Shown here: in pieces, positions 11,535 to 22,764 of the stretch
Layout of the letters: each line of letters begins with the position of its first letter
How positions within the stretch are numbered: position 1 is the stretch's first letter
Origin: Neckera pumila
Taxonomy: Eukaryota > Streptophyta > Bryopsida > Hypnales > Neckeraceae
Direction: 5' to 3'
DNA: 64,000 nt
NCBI GenBank assembly: GCA_963969595.1
Contig: OZ018413.1
Location: 8,608,211 to 8,672,210, forward strand
Notes under the pieces: model-generated
Databases searched by the model: none
Seen by the model: the letters and a program-made list of their open reading frames with translations, nothing else
What the model was told of the DNA's origin: nothing
Position numbers and translations under genes: made by a program

Positions 11535-12289
11535 GTCCGGGCAGCAAAAAAAACTTCTTTATAAATCACTTTTTAAAGAAATAAAAAATTGAAACTGGTT
11601 CTTTAGATTTATATATATGCGGGAAGCTTTGAATCATTCCATTTCAATAGTTGAAATAAAAGTTATGAAGAGTTTTAATTTGGGGGTAGTTTGCAAGTAG
11701 AATGAAAAGTCTACTCTATGATGAACTTTAAAGTCCTATATTTAATTCAATTTTCAGTATTTTGGGAAAAAAATAAAAACTTTGGATGTAGATTGTTTAT
11801 TACAACATTATGACCGTTGGGACAGACAACTTTCAATTCCATAAACAAATTAGTAACAATTTAGTGTTTTGAGTAATTTCCTACTTCTTTCTACTTACTA
11901 TTATTTTCCTATATGTTGTACAATTCCAAATGGTCTGAAATTTTTCAAGCATTTGATCAACTTGCCTTGAAAGACAAATCCATATAATTACCACCATTTT
12001 GGACATTTTTTCATACAAATTTGACCTTGTGAAGTGCAGCTGCCCGGTTTTTTGCAGGGCCAGAAAAAGGACTATTTTCAATTCAAATGCTAATAACTTG
12101 CAATCTACACAATGGATTGTTCTGAAATTTTTTCCACATCTTTTAAAACCAATTTACTACAAGATCCTAGTAATCCTACGGTTAGACATGTCCAAAAATG
12201 TTTTTTTTGTAAAATTTGGTTCTTGTAATAGGAATGGCAGTTTTGGAGCGGTTTTGGTGAAAACATAGTTGAAAACCTTTAGGGGTTAA
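11535..12289 (+). mobile_element. Relic of a TTAA-family element, left end missing
   Basis: The right end reads CCTTTAGGGGTTAA at about 12276-12289. The interior aligns with the complete element at 4997-5573: GGAAGCTTTGATTCATTCC there versus GGAAGCTTTGAATCATTCC here, followed by GAAA..AAAGTTAT. No left TTAACCCC end is seen before the AT tract. Confidence 0.6.
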
Positions 12290-12364
12290 TGGCCAGGTCA
12301 TCTCCAACCAACAAGGCAAGGCGCGTGTAATTACTAAATTTTACCGGAACTTGTATACAAAGAG

Positions 12365-12740
12365 AGTCTCATTGGAATGATAAGGAAAAAAATCGGGAGT
12401 GCTTGGGTGGGACTCTTCTCCAATGATAAGGAAAAAAATACCGGGAGTGGGAGTCTCATTGGAATGATAAGGAAAAAAATCGGGAGTGCTTGGGTGGGAC
12501 TCTTCTCCAATGATAAGGAAAAAAATACCGGGAGTGGGAGTCTCATTGGAATGATAAGGAAAAAAATCGGGAGTGCTTGGGTGGGACTCTTCTCCAATGA
12601 TAAGGAAAAAAATACCGGGAGTGGGAGTCTCATTGGAATGATAAGGAAAAAAATTGGGAGTGCTTGGGTGGGACTCTTCTCCAATGATAAGGAAAAAAAT
12701 ACCGGGAGTGGGAGTCTCATTGGAATGATAAGGAAAAAAA
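12365..12740 (+). repeat. 88-bp tandem array, about 4 copies (left)
   Basis: Each unit has two half-units sharing AATGATAAGGAAAAAAAT. One half continues into CGGGAGTGCTTGGGTGGGAC, the other into ACCGGGAGTGGGAG. Units start about every 88 bp. Long open frames over the array on both strands are artefacts of the repeat. Confidence 0.92.
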
Positions 12741-13362
12741 TTGGGGGTGGCAGCGGGAGTCGGGAGTCGGGACAGAGAGGAGTCGGGAGTGGCTCCGGGA
12801 GTCGGGAGTCGGGACAGGGAGGAGTCGGGAGTGGCGCTGGGAGTCGGGACAGGGAGGATTCGGGAGTGGCGCCGGGAGTCGGGAGTCGGGACAGAGAGGA
12901 GTCGGGAGTGGCTCCGGGAGTCGGGAGTCGGGACAGGGAGGAGTCGGGAGTGGCGCTGGGAGTCGGGACAGGGAGGATTCGGGAGTGGCGCCGGGAGTCG
13001 GGAGTCGGGACAGGGAGGAGTCGGGAGTGGCGGCGGGAGTCGAGAGTGGCTCCGGGAGTCGGGAGTCGGGACAGGGAGGAGTCGGGAGTGGCTCCGGGAG
13101 TCAGGAGTCGGGACAGGGAGGATTCGAGAGTGGCGCCGGGAGTTGGGAGTCGGGACACGGAGGATTCGGGAGTGGCGCCAAGAGTCCGGAGTCGGGACAA
13201 GGAGGAGTCGGGAGTGGTGCCGGGAGTCGGGACAGGGAGGAGTCGGGAGTGGCTCCGGGAGTCGGGAGTGGCGCGGGAGTCGGGAGTCGGGACAGGGAGG
13301 ATTCGGGAGTCGGGACTGTGAGGATTTGGGAGTTGGGAGTCGGGAGTTTTCAGAAATCGGGT
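12741..13362 (+). repeat. G-rich minisatellite with G-quadruplex motifs (left, about 620 bp)
   Basis: Units of about 40 bp are built from GGGAGTCGGGACAGGGAGGA and GTCGGGAGTGGCTCC or GTGGCGCC variants. The G-rich strand repeatedly matches G3N(3-4)G3N(3-4)G3N3G3. The apparent 200-340-residue Arg/Gly/Ser- or Pro/Ser-rich ORFs in all frames are repeat artefacts. Confidence 0.93.
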
Positions 13363-14695
13363 GGTCTTCCATAATGTTTCTTATCGGAGGTTGGTCTTTG
13401 CCACGGGACGGGAGGGCCTGCCGAATCCCACAGAGAGTATAGTGTGGGAGAAGGGTCCCTCCGGGGCCTGCTGCTACCGTTTATTGGATCGTCAAGAAAC
13501 GCGCTGCTATGACGACTGGATTGGCGCCTACGGGTGTCGACTAGTTCCTCGTGCGCCGTAAACCGCTGAGTATTGATGGATCGTTTGTGTGAGTGGTGGT
13601 GGTGGGTGTCCCGGGGGGGTGGTCCGCTTTTGCGAAAGCTTGGGAAAACAAAAGTTTGAGGCTTGGATTTTGTGCGTTGGGAAGGTTTGTGCCGCTGCTA
13701 CCTTCCATCTTGGTTTAATTGTGTCCCGATCCGCGTTCCAAGTGCGAAGCCCACAAGGCGCCCAGGAATTCCCGAATCGTTGCCGCGTCCCGTATGGGGT
13801 TTCGTGGCGTTAGGAGAGGAGGCGTTGAGCGGTGAATCTGATGCCTACTTCGCGATGATGACCCAATTGGTGGATGCAAGCCCGGTGGAATCAAATGGTG
13901 ACACTTGGCTTCCCTTCGCATTTGTGCGCATCCCGTAACCTAGTGCTACCCGAGCGGGTCACGCCTCGCGGGGTGTCCCGCCTGTCAACGCCGTGAACTT
14001 ATTTTGTCCCGATTGAGTCCGTCGCCTTCGTTGGTGGCGGACGCGGAGGGTTGGTCTTGTGCCGATACGCGAGCGATCGTGCAGCGGGAACTGTCTGAGC
14101 CGGTTACCTTTTTGCAGGAGGCGACGCCCGCGGTGTTTCGCTTCGACGGCAACCACTCACCGCGTGGAGTCAAGCTCCGCCAGGTCGGCCCCATTGCCTT
14201 CGATAGCGTTCCCGGTCCCTTCCGAAGCTCTCCTCCGGCGAGCCCAGGGGATCGGCGTAATGCGAAGCGCAGTGGTGGTCGAGGGGTTTACATTCAGGTT
14301 GGAAAGCGAGGGAACGTGGTGGCATGCCGCCGACGCCGTCACTGGCTGAGGTGGGGTGTCGCCCGTGAATCCGAAAGAACGAAAGCATACCACGCCCCTC
14401 TTCGGGGGGGCGCACTTCGGGGCGAGACGGGATGGGGACGCTCCGTGCATCATCACTTCTTAGAGGGAAAGCCGAGGGGGGGCGCGCGCGCGCTCACCTG
14501 ACCCTTCACCGCACCCGCAGCCGCGACGACAACCGTGGCGTGCTCGCGGGACCCTGTGGATCGGGTCGAAGCGGGGTAGGGGCGTGCGTCGCCTTTGCGG
14601 GTGGCGCACGACATTGACCCTACGTCCGCGATGCGTGTGGAGGGAGACTCCGACTTGATGCAGTCGGGGATGTACTTGGGAGAGCGCGCGCGCTT
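13363..14695 (+). other. GC-rich block, ribosomal-spacer-like (left)
   Basis: About 1.3 kb of strongly GC-rich DNA in an AT-rich window, directly downstream of the tandem arrays. It ends in (GC)n at 14695. It has many short overlapping ORFs in all frames but no recognisable protein. The order of subrepeats then a unique GC-rich block resembles an rDNA intergenic spacer plus external transcribed spacer. A 13-base CTTCTTAGAGGGA at 14456-14468 also occurs in plant 18S rRNA. No 18S, 5.8S, 26S or 5S gene is present, so this is only a compositional suggestion. Confidence 0.35.
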
Positions 14696-14775
14696 CGCCC
14701 CATTCTTAATACATAATTATAATTATATTATAATATATTATAATACCATAACATATATGTATTATTACATAGGGT
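14696..14775. repeat. Short AT-rich tract at the left inner breakpoint
   Basis: TATAATATATTATAAT-type sequence starts directly after the GC-rich arm ends. Confidence 0.7.
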
Positions 14776-14942
14776 TCACTATTTGTTGGAATCCCAGGTA
14801 CAAGAGGGACAACAGGAACCACCTTTATTGTCTAGTATGTCAATCGAGTTTCCTAGTACCTTGTCTTCACCTGTATGCTTTCTATTTAACGTCAGTTATG
14901 TGGTTTCTTAACACTCGTGATACTTTTCTGTCTCGTTTGCAG

Positions 14943-15110
14943 CGCCTCGGACTCATCATTTGGAATGGACATGTTCAAGCGAATGCTGCAAACTGGACCT
15001 CCTATGATGCTGAACTGAACCGTTTCTTGTATATTATTATTGCGGCTCCTGTGTACAAAGACATTGCAAGGGAGATATGTCGAGGTGTATCAACAGATCT
15101 TTCCATGAAG
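14943..15110 (+). pseudogene. Orphan exon-like ORF, 56 codons
   Basis: A pyrimidine-rich TTTGCAG acceptor precedes 168 bases (56 codons, phase 0) ending ATGAAG before GTGCTG, a weak donor. The peptide includes GLIIWNGHVQANAANW, APVYKDIAREI and GVSTDLSMK and looks protein-like, but I do not recognise the family. No convincing flanking exons were found, so it may be a gene fragment like the kinase and phospholipase pieces. Confidence 0.35.
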
Positions 15111-16193
15111 GTGCTGTCGTAACATCATAGAAGTGCTTCATTCTTGTTTATATTTCATTTTTAGCTCTCTACAGTAGCCATGTTTTCATGGATATGGTGC
15201 TGTACCAGGCCGGGAACGATACAAGATGATAGAGGTTCCTAGCGTACTTCTCTCAGAAAGAGGAAGCATGGAATGACAATGCATTGATTTTACTTTCTCT
15301 TGTAGGCAAGCTCAGAGGTGAGCAAAACCCGGGTCATTCTTTGTCAATATTATTTTGTACTTTTTTTGGAACTGACTTGCTTGATAAAGTTATAGGCTAT
15401 CCATCCTTGTACTGATGAACTTCCTTCATAAGAACATGTTTTGTGTCGAATGTGGGTGTTTGTCATACTGTGTACTAATCACTAGTTTTGAGGGGCATTT
15501 AAAAACAAAATCAAATAAAAACTGGTGTTTCAGCTCTTCAAAGAGAATGATATCAATATATGTTAATGTTTGAGCATAAACCAAAAGGTTGGAATCTATC
15601 ACTACTTTACTATACAAGATTGATGGTAATTTTGTCATAGATGCAATTTTGTCAGACTTAAAATATCTTTCCCACATTGTTTGAACGCCACAACATAGTC
15701 TTTGAACTTGTCATATTAGGAACCATCTTGGGCTTTCAAAAACATGGACTTAATATTTTTTTTAAATGATAATTTAACAAAATGTTTATAAGATTAATAG
15801 ATTGAATTGTTTACAAGATTAATTGATTGAAATGTGTTTGAAAATCTACATAGGATCACATCTACCATCCTACATACCATCCTACATCACTCATGTAATA
15901 AAATATGAGCCATTGTAGCATTGAAATTGGAGTGTTTGGAAAGTAAATATTGTTGATGTTGAATAATTACTAATAAGGCTTTTGAAGTATTCTTTGCAAT
16001 TTTTGCTTGTGATATTGGTGATGTTGATATGTAAGTTTTGGCTTCCAACACATTGATTTGTCCTGTAAATTTACCACTAGATGTATCCTTATATTGACAA
16101 ATTTGTTATAAGATTGTTGTTTAGATGAATAAGATTAACTAATTGATATTAGTCATCTCCTTATTTTGGTAATAAACTTGACCTTAAGGTTGG
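15111..16193. other. AT-rich intergenic stretch
   Basis: No gene, RNA or repeat boundary that I can support. Confidence 0.5.
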
Positions 16194-16441
16194 TTAACCC
16201 CTGAACGTCACAGCCAAAACACTAAGCTTTTCAGTACTTTGTAGTCAAAATGGAATAATGAGAAATTGCTTGACTCACTGAGGACTTCACCGTTGAATCC
16301 AGGAGCTAACTACTTCATGAACGTGAAGGTTCAATTTTAAAGAGAATCCACCGTCCGCATTTACAAATTATAATGATTGATCAATAGGATCTCCCCACTC
16401 TGAATGTCCATAAAACGTCCGCAATGACGTTCAGGGGTTAA
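16194..16441 (+). mobile_element. 248-bp MITE with perfect 17-bp TIRs and TTAA ends
   Basis: TTAACCCCTGAACGTCA at 16194-16210 is the exact reverse complement of 16425-16441. The outer TTAA plus CCCC start match the piggyBac-type pattern of the element at 4997-5573, but the TIR differs after the first eight bases, so it is a separate subfamily. It is non-coding. It lies at the very start of the tandemly duplicated segment. Confidence 0.85.
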
Positions 16442-18405
16442 AGGCTTCATATATAAAGGATCCATTTATTAAGTTTTAAATGTTGTTTAGTCATTTTTAA
16501 GATGAAGGTGCCATGACATTCCTTTGAGATGAAGTGACTAATTTTTGAAGGCACCTCTACAATTCCATTGATTGTACCACAATATACATTTGTTTTTGAA
16601 CCTTGTGTAGCTTTGTATTGGAACCTTTTCAAACAATACATAATATTAATGTGATTGATGTCTTTTCTGGCAAGATAAAGAAAAAGGCAAATAAAAAGTT
16701 ACAAAATAAAAATAGCTCTTTGGATGCAAGGTACTTTTAGTAGTATGCCAAAATATTCTATTTAGATATTTTTAGAACAAAATCCTAGTATAAAAGCAAA
16801 TTAAAGAATACAAAAAAAATCAAAAGTACCTAACACAATAGATGCAACTAATACTTGTGCATTTGCACAATTTTCAATGGCCTTTGTTTAGTGATAGGTG
16901 AAAATGGTAATAACCTACTAAGGGTTGAACATAACATAATTACAAATTATTATGGATTTTCTTCTTGAATACTTTGGTCCTAACTTCAAAAAAATAGTAA
17001 TAGAGACCTTAGACAATGAGGCCAATGGACAATTAATTATATAAGTACCTATATATATTTTTATTGTGATATGAAAATTACAATCTACAATAGACTTCTC
17101 CTAATATCTTGAGTTTCAATCAAATAACTTGTTCTATTGGGAAAGAAAAAATCCATCAATAATAAATAGGTGATTGCAAAAGATTATATATATATATATA
17201 ATCTTATTGTTTAAAATTTCAATGAGACTTTAAAGGCCAATCCTTCTATTTTTGTTAAAAAAAAGCTTGGTGTATATCATGTATTTTACTTGAGAGCATT
17301 AAGATTTTTGATATTGTCATTTTATTTGTAGTTTAAAGTGAAGTATGATTGAGTTGTTTAAAATGAAGCAAAATTAAAAAGCCATCCAAAAAGTAGAATT
17401 TCACACAATTAGAGGTAACCTAAATTCTATAGGAAAAAATAAAAGAAGAAATTTTTCAAATATTTTCTAAAAATTTGATTCAAAAAAAATTATTTATCCT
17501 ATTCCTAAATTTTCATCCAATGTCTATATTTCCTACTAAGTACTTTTGTGCTTTCACTTGCTTACTATTTACCATTGAGTCACTATTATTGTTAGTTTGC
17601 AACAAGAAACTTAATTAGGGTGAATATTCACTCCTATCCAATTATATTTGTATGAAATCCATCCTTATTCTAATCAAGTGAAAGCATAGGATGAAGACAA
17701 TACGATTCATCTACAATATTTAATGATCCCTAATGTTTTCAAACATTCTTCAAAATAATATAGTACTATTTTCTAGCCCAAATATTTGTTCCAATTGCAT
17801 TGGTTAGACTTCAGTAAATATCTTCCGGCAATATCCCTTGGTCTGAGCATGGATTGATTTTGCACATGCTATACCACAAGTATGATAATTTTGATTGAGA
17901 TGCCCTTGCATACCATAAAATCTATATCCCTTTACAATATCTTAAAAATCCATCCAAATCTCTTTTGTACATGTTCTCCATATGCTCTAATTTATCATGC
18001 TTCAAAAGCCAGTTTTATATTAGCAAGCATTGCACCAACTCTCACTAACACCTCAAGACTTCCTATTTCTAAAAAATGGTCCCACAATGGTAAAAAATAA
18101 TCCAAGATTAGAAGAAAATAACTCCATGAGAGTCTATGGTTGCTATTGAGCATCCTTATATTCAACGCTTCAAAAATTGTAGTTTCTTCATATGGTAACC
18201 AAAGAGTTCATGCCAGAGAATCTAGAGTCTCTTTTCAATAGCCAAGAAGACCCCATCCAAATGCTAAGATGATTTCAACTAAAATGAACCACACTCATAT
18301 GCTAATTTTAACAATTTTAGTTGTACTAGTTCCATTAATAAATCCTTTTAACTTCCTCTTACTAGTGCCCAATGCTATACCATGTTGATAGTTGCAAACC
18401 TCTTA

Positions 18406-18768
18406 CTACTGCCCAACACAATTCCATGTGGATGGTGCCAAACGGTGTCCGGTTATAAATTTGCTGGCCCACAAAGTGAGCCCAATGTGTTGCAACACAT
18501 CCTGCAGCTCTTGTTCCTCACATGCGAGTCGCAGGGCTCCTGTGTACGAATGTCCAAACTCCGCAACCGAAGCCTCCAAAAGCTTCTGAAACTCTGCATG
18601 GGTGAAGGAAGGGATGGGTATGAGATACCGCGTTGTTGTTTCTTTTCCCACGTCCACGCTGATGTATCTCTTTGGCACCATTTTCATTCGAAGCCAAGCC
18701 CTCAATCCCATCTTGAGCATCTTGAATTGGATGCTCTCACTTTGGGTTGACACCATGACTGCTGCCAT
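18406..18768 (-). CDS. SAUR-family auxin-responsive protein, 120 aa, intronless
   Basis: The SAUR domain (Auxin_inducible family) runs from about residue 31: VPKRYISVDVG, then RYLIPIPSFTHAEFQKLLE, AEFGHSYTGALRLACEEQEL and DVLQHIG. These follow the classic VPKG..VYVG, RF.IP..YL.HP.F..LL, EEFGF and C.E..F motifs. Its length and lack of introns fit SAURs. Plant SAURs restrain PP2C.D phosphatases and promote cell expansion; that role is known for the family only. The C-terminus past HIGLT is longer than usual. The ATG at 18766-18768 is also present in copy 2. Confidence 0.85.
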   Translation of the reverse strand: MAAVMVSTQSESIQFKMLKMGLRAWLRMKMVPKRYISVDVGKETTTRYLIPIPSFTHAEFQKLLEASVAEFGHSYTGALRLACEEQELQDVLQHIGLTLWASKFITGHRLAPSTWNCVGQ

Positions 18769-19295
18769 CCTCTTGATCTGCTTTTAGAAAGAAAAAAATT
18801 GTTGCATGAGTAAACAATAGCAACGATTTTGGCGTACCAATTCCAAATCATTCTTACAGTTCAGACGAGCAATTGGAGAAAGCTTGAACAGGGACACCCG
18901 AGCCAGTCTTTCGGACCTTAATTATGGGAACCATGATCACATACATCTGAAACTAGGATCCATAACTTAAGGCCACAAGGCTCTGAAAGGTGCAAAATAC
19001 CTGTCAATGCAAAGCTCAATGGGCCTTGGTGATGGTGGACACAGTCAAGAGCAGGACTTCTCAGTCAGAGAAAAACATCAGAACACAGGAGAAGGAGGAT
19101 GGGTACCCTATAGGGGAAACTGAAATAAGAAGATTTGTATTTATGGGTCCAGCCAGACTCCCCACCGAGGTCGATTACCTCTCAAATCTCAACAGAATAG
19201 CAGATAAGCTTAGGTAGTCTTGGTAGAGGGATGATGTAGCTTAGTCTTGGTGATTGCGTCTCGTAAAGTGGACTGGTCTGAGTTTGGGAGATTCT

Positions 19296-19631
19296 TCAGC
19301 AATTTGGAAACCATTGTTCGGAATTTATTGCCAGGAAGGACATCCAGAATCTTGGCTTTTTTGCACTGAGCATAGTTTCTTTCATCGCATTGGTAGACGA
19401 GTTCTTCCGTTTTTGGGGTAGCGTTGTCAAGGCTTCGTTAAATTGGAGCGATTCTGACTCCAAAAATTGTGAGCCAAGTCTACTCCAAGCTTTCAAGTTC
19501 TTTCTCTTGCTCTCAGGATGGTTGTCTACATGAAAGTTGTGAATCGCAGCTGTATAATCGTCTTGGAGAGGGGTGCTTGCGAACAGGAGGCAAGAGAAGG
19601 CGAAGGATGGAACACTGGAACCGTCAACCAA
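19296..19631 (-). CDS. Uncharacterised ORF, 111 codons, conserved in both segmental copies
   Basis: The minus-strand ORF contains DNHPESKRKNLKAWSRLGSQ, FLESESLQF and a basic PQKRKNSS segment. The duplicate region (24250-24465) has DNHPDRKRNFKAL and AQFLELELLQFHE in the same order, but is shorter and shifted. I recognise no domain. It lies upstream of the SAUR on the same strand. It could be an exon of a larger gene or a decaying fragment; coding status is uncertain. Confidence 0.35.
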   Translation of the reverse strand: MVDGSSVPSFAFSCLLFASTPLQDDYTAAIHNFHVDNHPESKRKNLKAWSRLGSQFLESESLQFNEALTTLPQKRKNSSTNAMKETMLSAKKPRFWMSFLAINSEQWFPNC

Positions 19632-19701
19632 AATAGAGCTCGAGCAGGATGGGAATTGAGTAGGACCGCTTCTCGGATCTCTTAATTCATGGTATGCATG
19701 C

Positions 19702-20405
19702 TACTAGTGCAAAACACAGGTTCATATGACATTTTAAATGACATTTGGATGTCATTTGAGCCACCTGCAAAGGTGGTTGAAATGACATCCAAATGTCATT
19801 TCAAATGTCGTATTTTTTATGTCATTTAAACATACTTAAAATCTACATTTTAGTTCTTCAAAATCTATCAAATAAATAGATTTTACTTTTCAAAGTATCC
19901 AGAAATGTAGATTTTACTTTCTAAAATCTTCAAAAAATGTAGATTTTTCTTTCCAAAATCTTAAAAAATGTAGATTCCAATTCCCAAAATCTTCAGAAGG
20001 TGTAGATTTCACTTTTCAAAATCTTTCAAATTTGTTGATTTTACTTTCCTAAGTTTTTTAAAAATGTAGATTTTACTTTCCAAAATTCTATGTACTCTAG
20101 ACACATGTACCTTTCTTCACTCATATTTTGCAAAAGAAATTTCTTTGTCTTGGAATATCCTACTTGCATCATTTATTTCTTTTACTTGTCTTTTCCATGA
20201 CAACTGTTATGGGACAATGTTTTCTTCTAAAATCTACCAAATTTGTTGCACCAAATGACACTAACCTCATTTTTGATTGAAACAAACATTCTAGGATCAA
20301 TAATTCTTCTAAAATCTACCAAATTTTCAATAGCATGGTTGAAATGACATTTTTGAAAAAAATGTCATTTCAGCATGTCATTTAAACCATAGTTCTGCAC
20401 TAGTG
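19702..20405 (+). mobile_element. Non-autonomous CACTA-type (EnSpm) MITE, 704 bp
   Basis: The right terminus reads CACTAGTGCAGAAC on the reverse strand and the left reads TACTAGTGCAAAAC, one mutated first base. Both are flanked by the 3-bp duplication TGC (19699-19701 and 20406-20408), as expected for CACTA elements. Sub-terminal AATGACAT motifs recur in both orientations. The interior holds about six degenerate copies of a unit of about 35 bp, GTAGATTTTACTTTCCAAAA. There is no transposase. The paralogous segment near 24530-24550 lacks the insertion. Confidence 0.88.
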
Positions 20406-20408
20406 TGC

Positions 20409-21179
20409 ACAGACTTGATACAACTACGCATAATTTCATTGCAATACATACATCACAGATAGAATGATAATATGAGGAATGATGCATAACTTCATTTTCA
20501 ATTCAATACTAACGGCATTTAGGAAAACTAACCGTTGCATCAAAAGAAGCTACATCTATATTGAATGTGAGGAAGTTGGAAGCCTTGTTATACATTAAAA
20601 ATTTGAATTTAGAGTAGTTAGTCTACCAACAGTATTGTACAGACAACCACAATCTCTTCATTAGCAAGCTACGGTATTCCTCAATGGAGCATATTTACAG
20701 CAATTTAGGGGCCCTACAATCCTTTGAACCCCTACCAAGCACAATTTTGCAAATTGATTTGTGAATTTGATTTGTATAAGTCAATGTTCCTATAATTGTG
20801 AGTCTTCAATTGTAGATTTGGATTGCATTCATGACTTGAATTTTACTTTGTAGCAAACAAGCTTGTATCTATGTGTTGCTAACTTTGCTCTTGTTGATTC
20901 CCCGGTCCACAATTTGAGAAGATTTAATGGCATTAGGAGATTGAGATTTTGATTAATGCCACAATGAATGCTCTTAACATGCCTTAGTAGCTCTTTGGGA
21001 GATGGCACTAATAAAAGTCTTTCATATTACATCATTTTCCCACCTTGTCAATGCAGTTGTGTTTCATCTCTTTATTGAACAAGAGAACTATGACTCTTAT
21101 TCAATATTAGTCAACACTATCTCTTGCCAAAAAAAGGTAAAGCCTTTAACAATCATAGAGTCATTATAGAGGTATTAGT
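20409..21179. other. Linker between the MITE and tandem copy 2
   Basis: AT-rich. The first about 50 bases still align with the end of copy 2. No gene recognised. Confidence 0.4.
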
Positions 21180-22764
21180 TTTGAAAGTTATTGAGTCATT
21201 TTCAAGATGAAGGTGCCATGAAATTCCTTTGAGATGAAGTGACTATAATTTTTGTAGCTAACACTACTACAATCCCATTGATTGTACCACAACAATTCAT
21301 TTATGACTTTTATAATATTTTGCACTTGATTAATTGGATTTTGCTCCTCTACTTTCCTTATTGAAAAGTAGATAGGCTATATAATGGAACCTTTTCAAAC
21401 AATACACAATACTAACGTAATTAATGTCTTTCGTGCATGATAAAAAGAAGGCAAATAAAAAATCACAAAATAAGACTAGTTTCTAGTAATATGCCTATTT
21501 ATTCTACTCAAATATTTCCGTAATAGAATCCTAGTACAAATCAAATTAAAGATTAAAAAGGAAATCAAAAGCACTTACAATAGTAGATGTTAACACTTTT
21601 GCATTTACAAAATCCTCTATGGCCTTATTTAATAGGTGAAAATGATATTCACTTACCAAAGCTTGAGCAAAATATGATTACAAAATATTGTGGATTTTTT
21701 TTTCCATTGTTTTTGTCGTAACTTCAAAAAAATAACAGAGACCTTGGACATTGAGGCAAATGGACAATTTGGAAAAACCTGTACATTTTTTATTGTGATA
21801 TGCAAACTACATTCTACAATAGACAATAGTAAATCCAAGTTAGAAATCAAATATTCAAATATTTTCCAAAAAAATACTTTCAAAAAATAAATTATTTTTC
21901 CTATTTTTAGACTTTCATCCAATATCTATATTTTCCACAAATACTTTTGTCTTTTTTTACTCACCACTCACTACAGACATTATTAAATTACCAGCATTAT
22001 TAGTTTTGCAATAAGATCCTTAATTAGGATAAATATTCACTCCTATCCAATTTTATTTGAATGATAATCCTCATTGTAATCAAACAAATGTATAAGATAA
22101 AGACAATATAATAGTTATTAATAGATATCATCTCACAAAACAAGAATTGAGCTTTAAAAAGTGAAAAGCTTCATAGTGGCTTTATCTACACATAATGTTT
22201 CCTAGTAATTTGAAACAACCTTCAAAATAGCCTAGTTCCACTTTCTAATCCAAATATTCATCCCAATTGTATTGGTTAGACTTCAATAGATATCCTCCAA
22301 TGTTGCTTGATCTAGAAGTTGATTTGAACTAGTATATATTGCACCAACTCTTAATAACACCTCAAGACTTTTTGTTAAAAGAATGGTCCTATGGTGGTAA
22401 AAGAAAATCCAAGATCAAATGCAAATACATAAAATTCATCCATTTGATTTATCTCCGTCCTGAAATGTCATATAATTATACACCTCTTAATTTTTCCAAT
22501 TAAAAATTTGATTTTCTAAACATGAAAACCTAGGGTTGGTTTTGAACATCCTTGTATTCAACACTTCAAACATTATAGTTTATTCATATGGTGTTCAAGA
22601 AATACATGATAAGAGGATCTAGAATCTCTTTTTGATAGCCCATCCAAATGTTAAGATTATTTCAACTAAAATGAACCACACTTATATGCTTATTTTGTCA
22701 ATTTTAGTTGTACTAGTTCCAATAATACATCCCTCAATTTCCTCTTACTAGTGCCCAATGTAGT

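Larger units (their letters stand above)
1..14695 (+). repeat. Left arm of a giant inverted repeat (partner 43660-58583)
   Basis: The first bases of the window match, reverse-complemented, the sequence ending at 58583. Collinear similarity continues inwards to about 14695, where the partner stops at 43660. Matching landmarks in order are the GA/CT microsatellite, the 18-bp hairpin, the TTAA element, PR-1, the Aurora relic, the AT microsatellite, the 88-bp array, the G-rich minisatellite and the GC-rich block. Paired coordinates sum to about 58584 at the outer end and about 58355 at the inner end. The 229-bp difference is almost all explained by the longer minisatellite on the right. The PR-1 coding exons differ at about 5 of 561 positions. 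The left arm may extend upstream of the window. Confidence 0.97.
16447..19690. repeat. Segmental tandem duplication, copy 1
   Basis: It aligns with 21180-24570 over non-coding DNA (AAGATGAAGGTGCCATGA near 16500 and 21200), the SAUR gene and its upstream region (AGTCAAGAGCAGGACTTCT near 19040 and 24080). Divergence is substantial. Copy 2 has about 700 bp extra near 23253-23965. Confidence 0.85.

Noticed and set aside
12334..13442. Long ORFs (up to 343 codons) rich in Pro/Ser/Arg or Gly/Ser/Arg on both strands
   Set aside because: They are translations of the 88-bp array and G-rich minisatellite. Several frames on both strands are open at once and the reading frame follows the repeat unit. The same holds for 44981-46257.
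13363..14501. Overlapping ORFs of 65-165 codons in the GC-rich block
   Set aside because: Open frames in GC-rich DNA in all directions, no motif, and mirrored equally in the other arm; more like spacer than genes.
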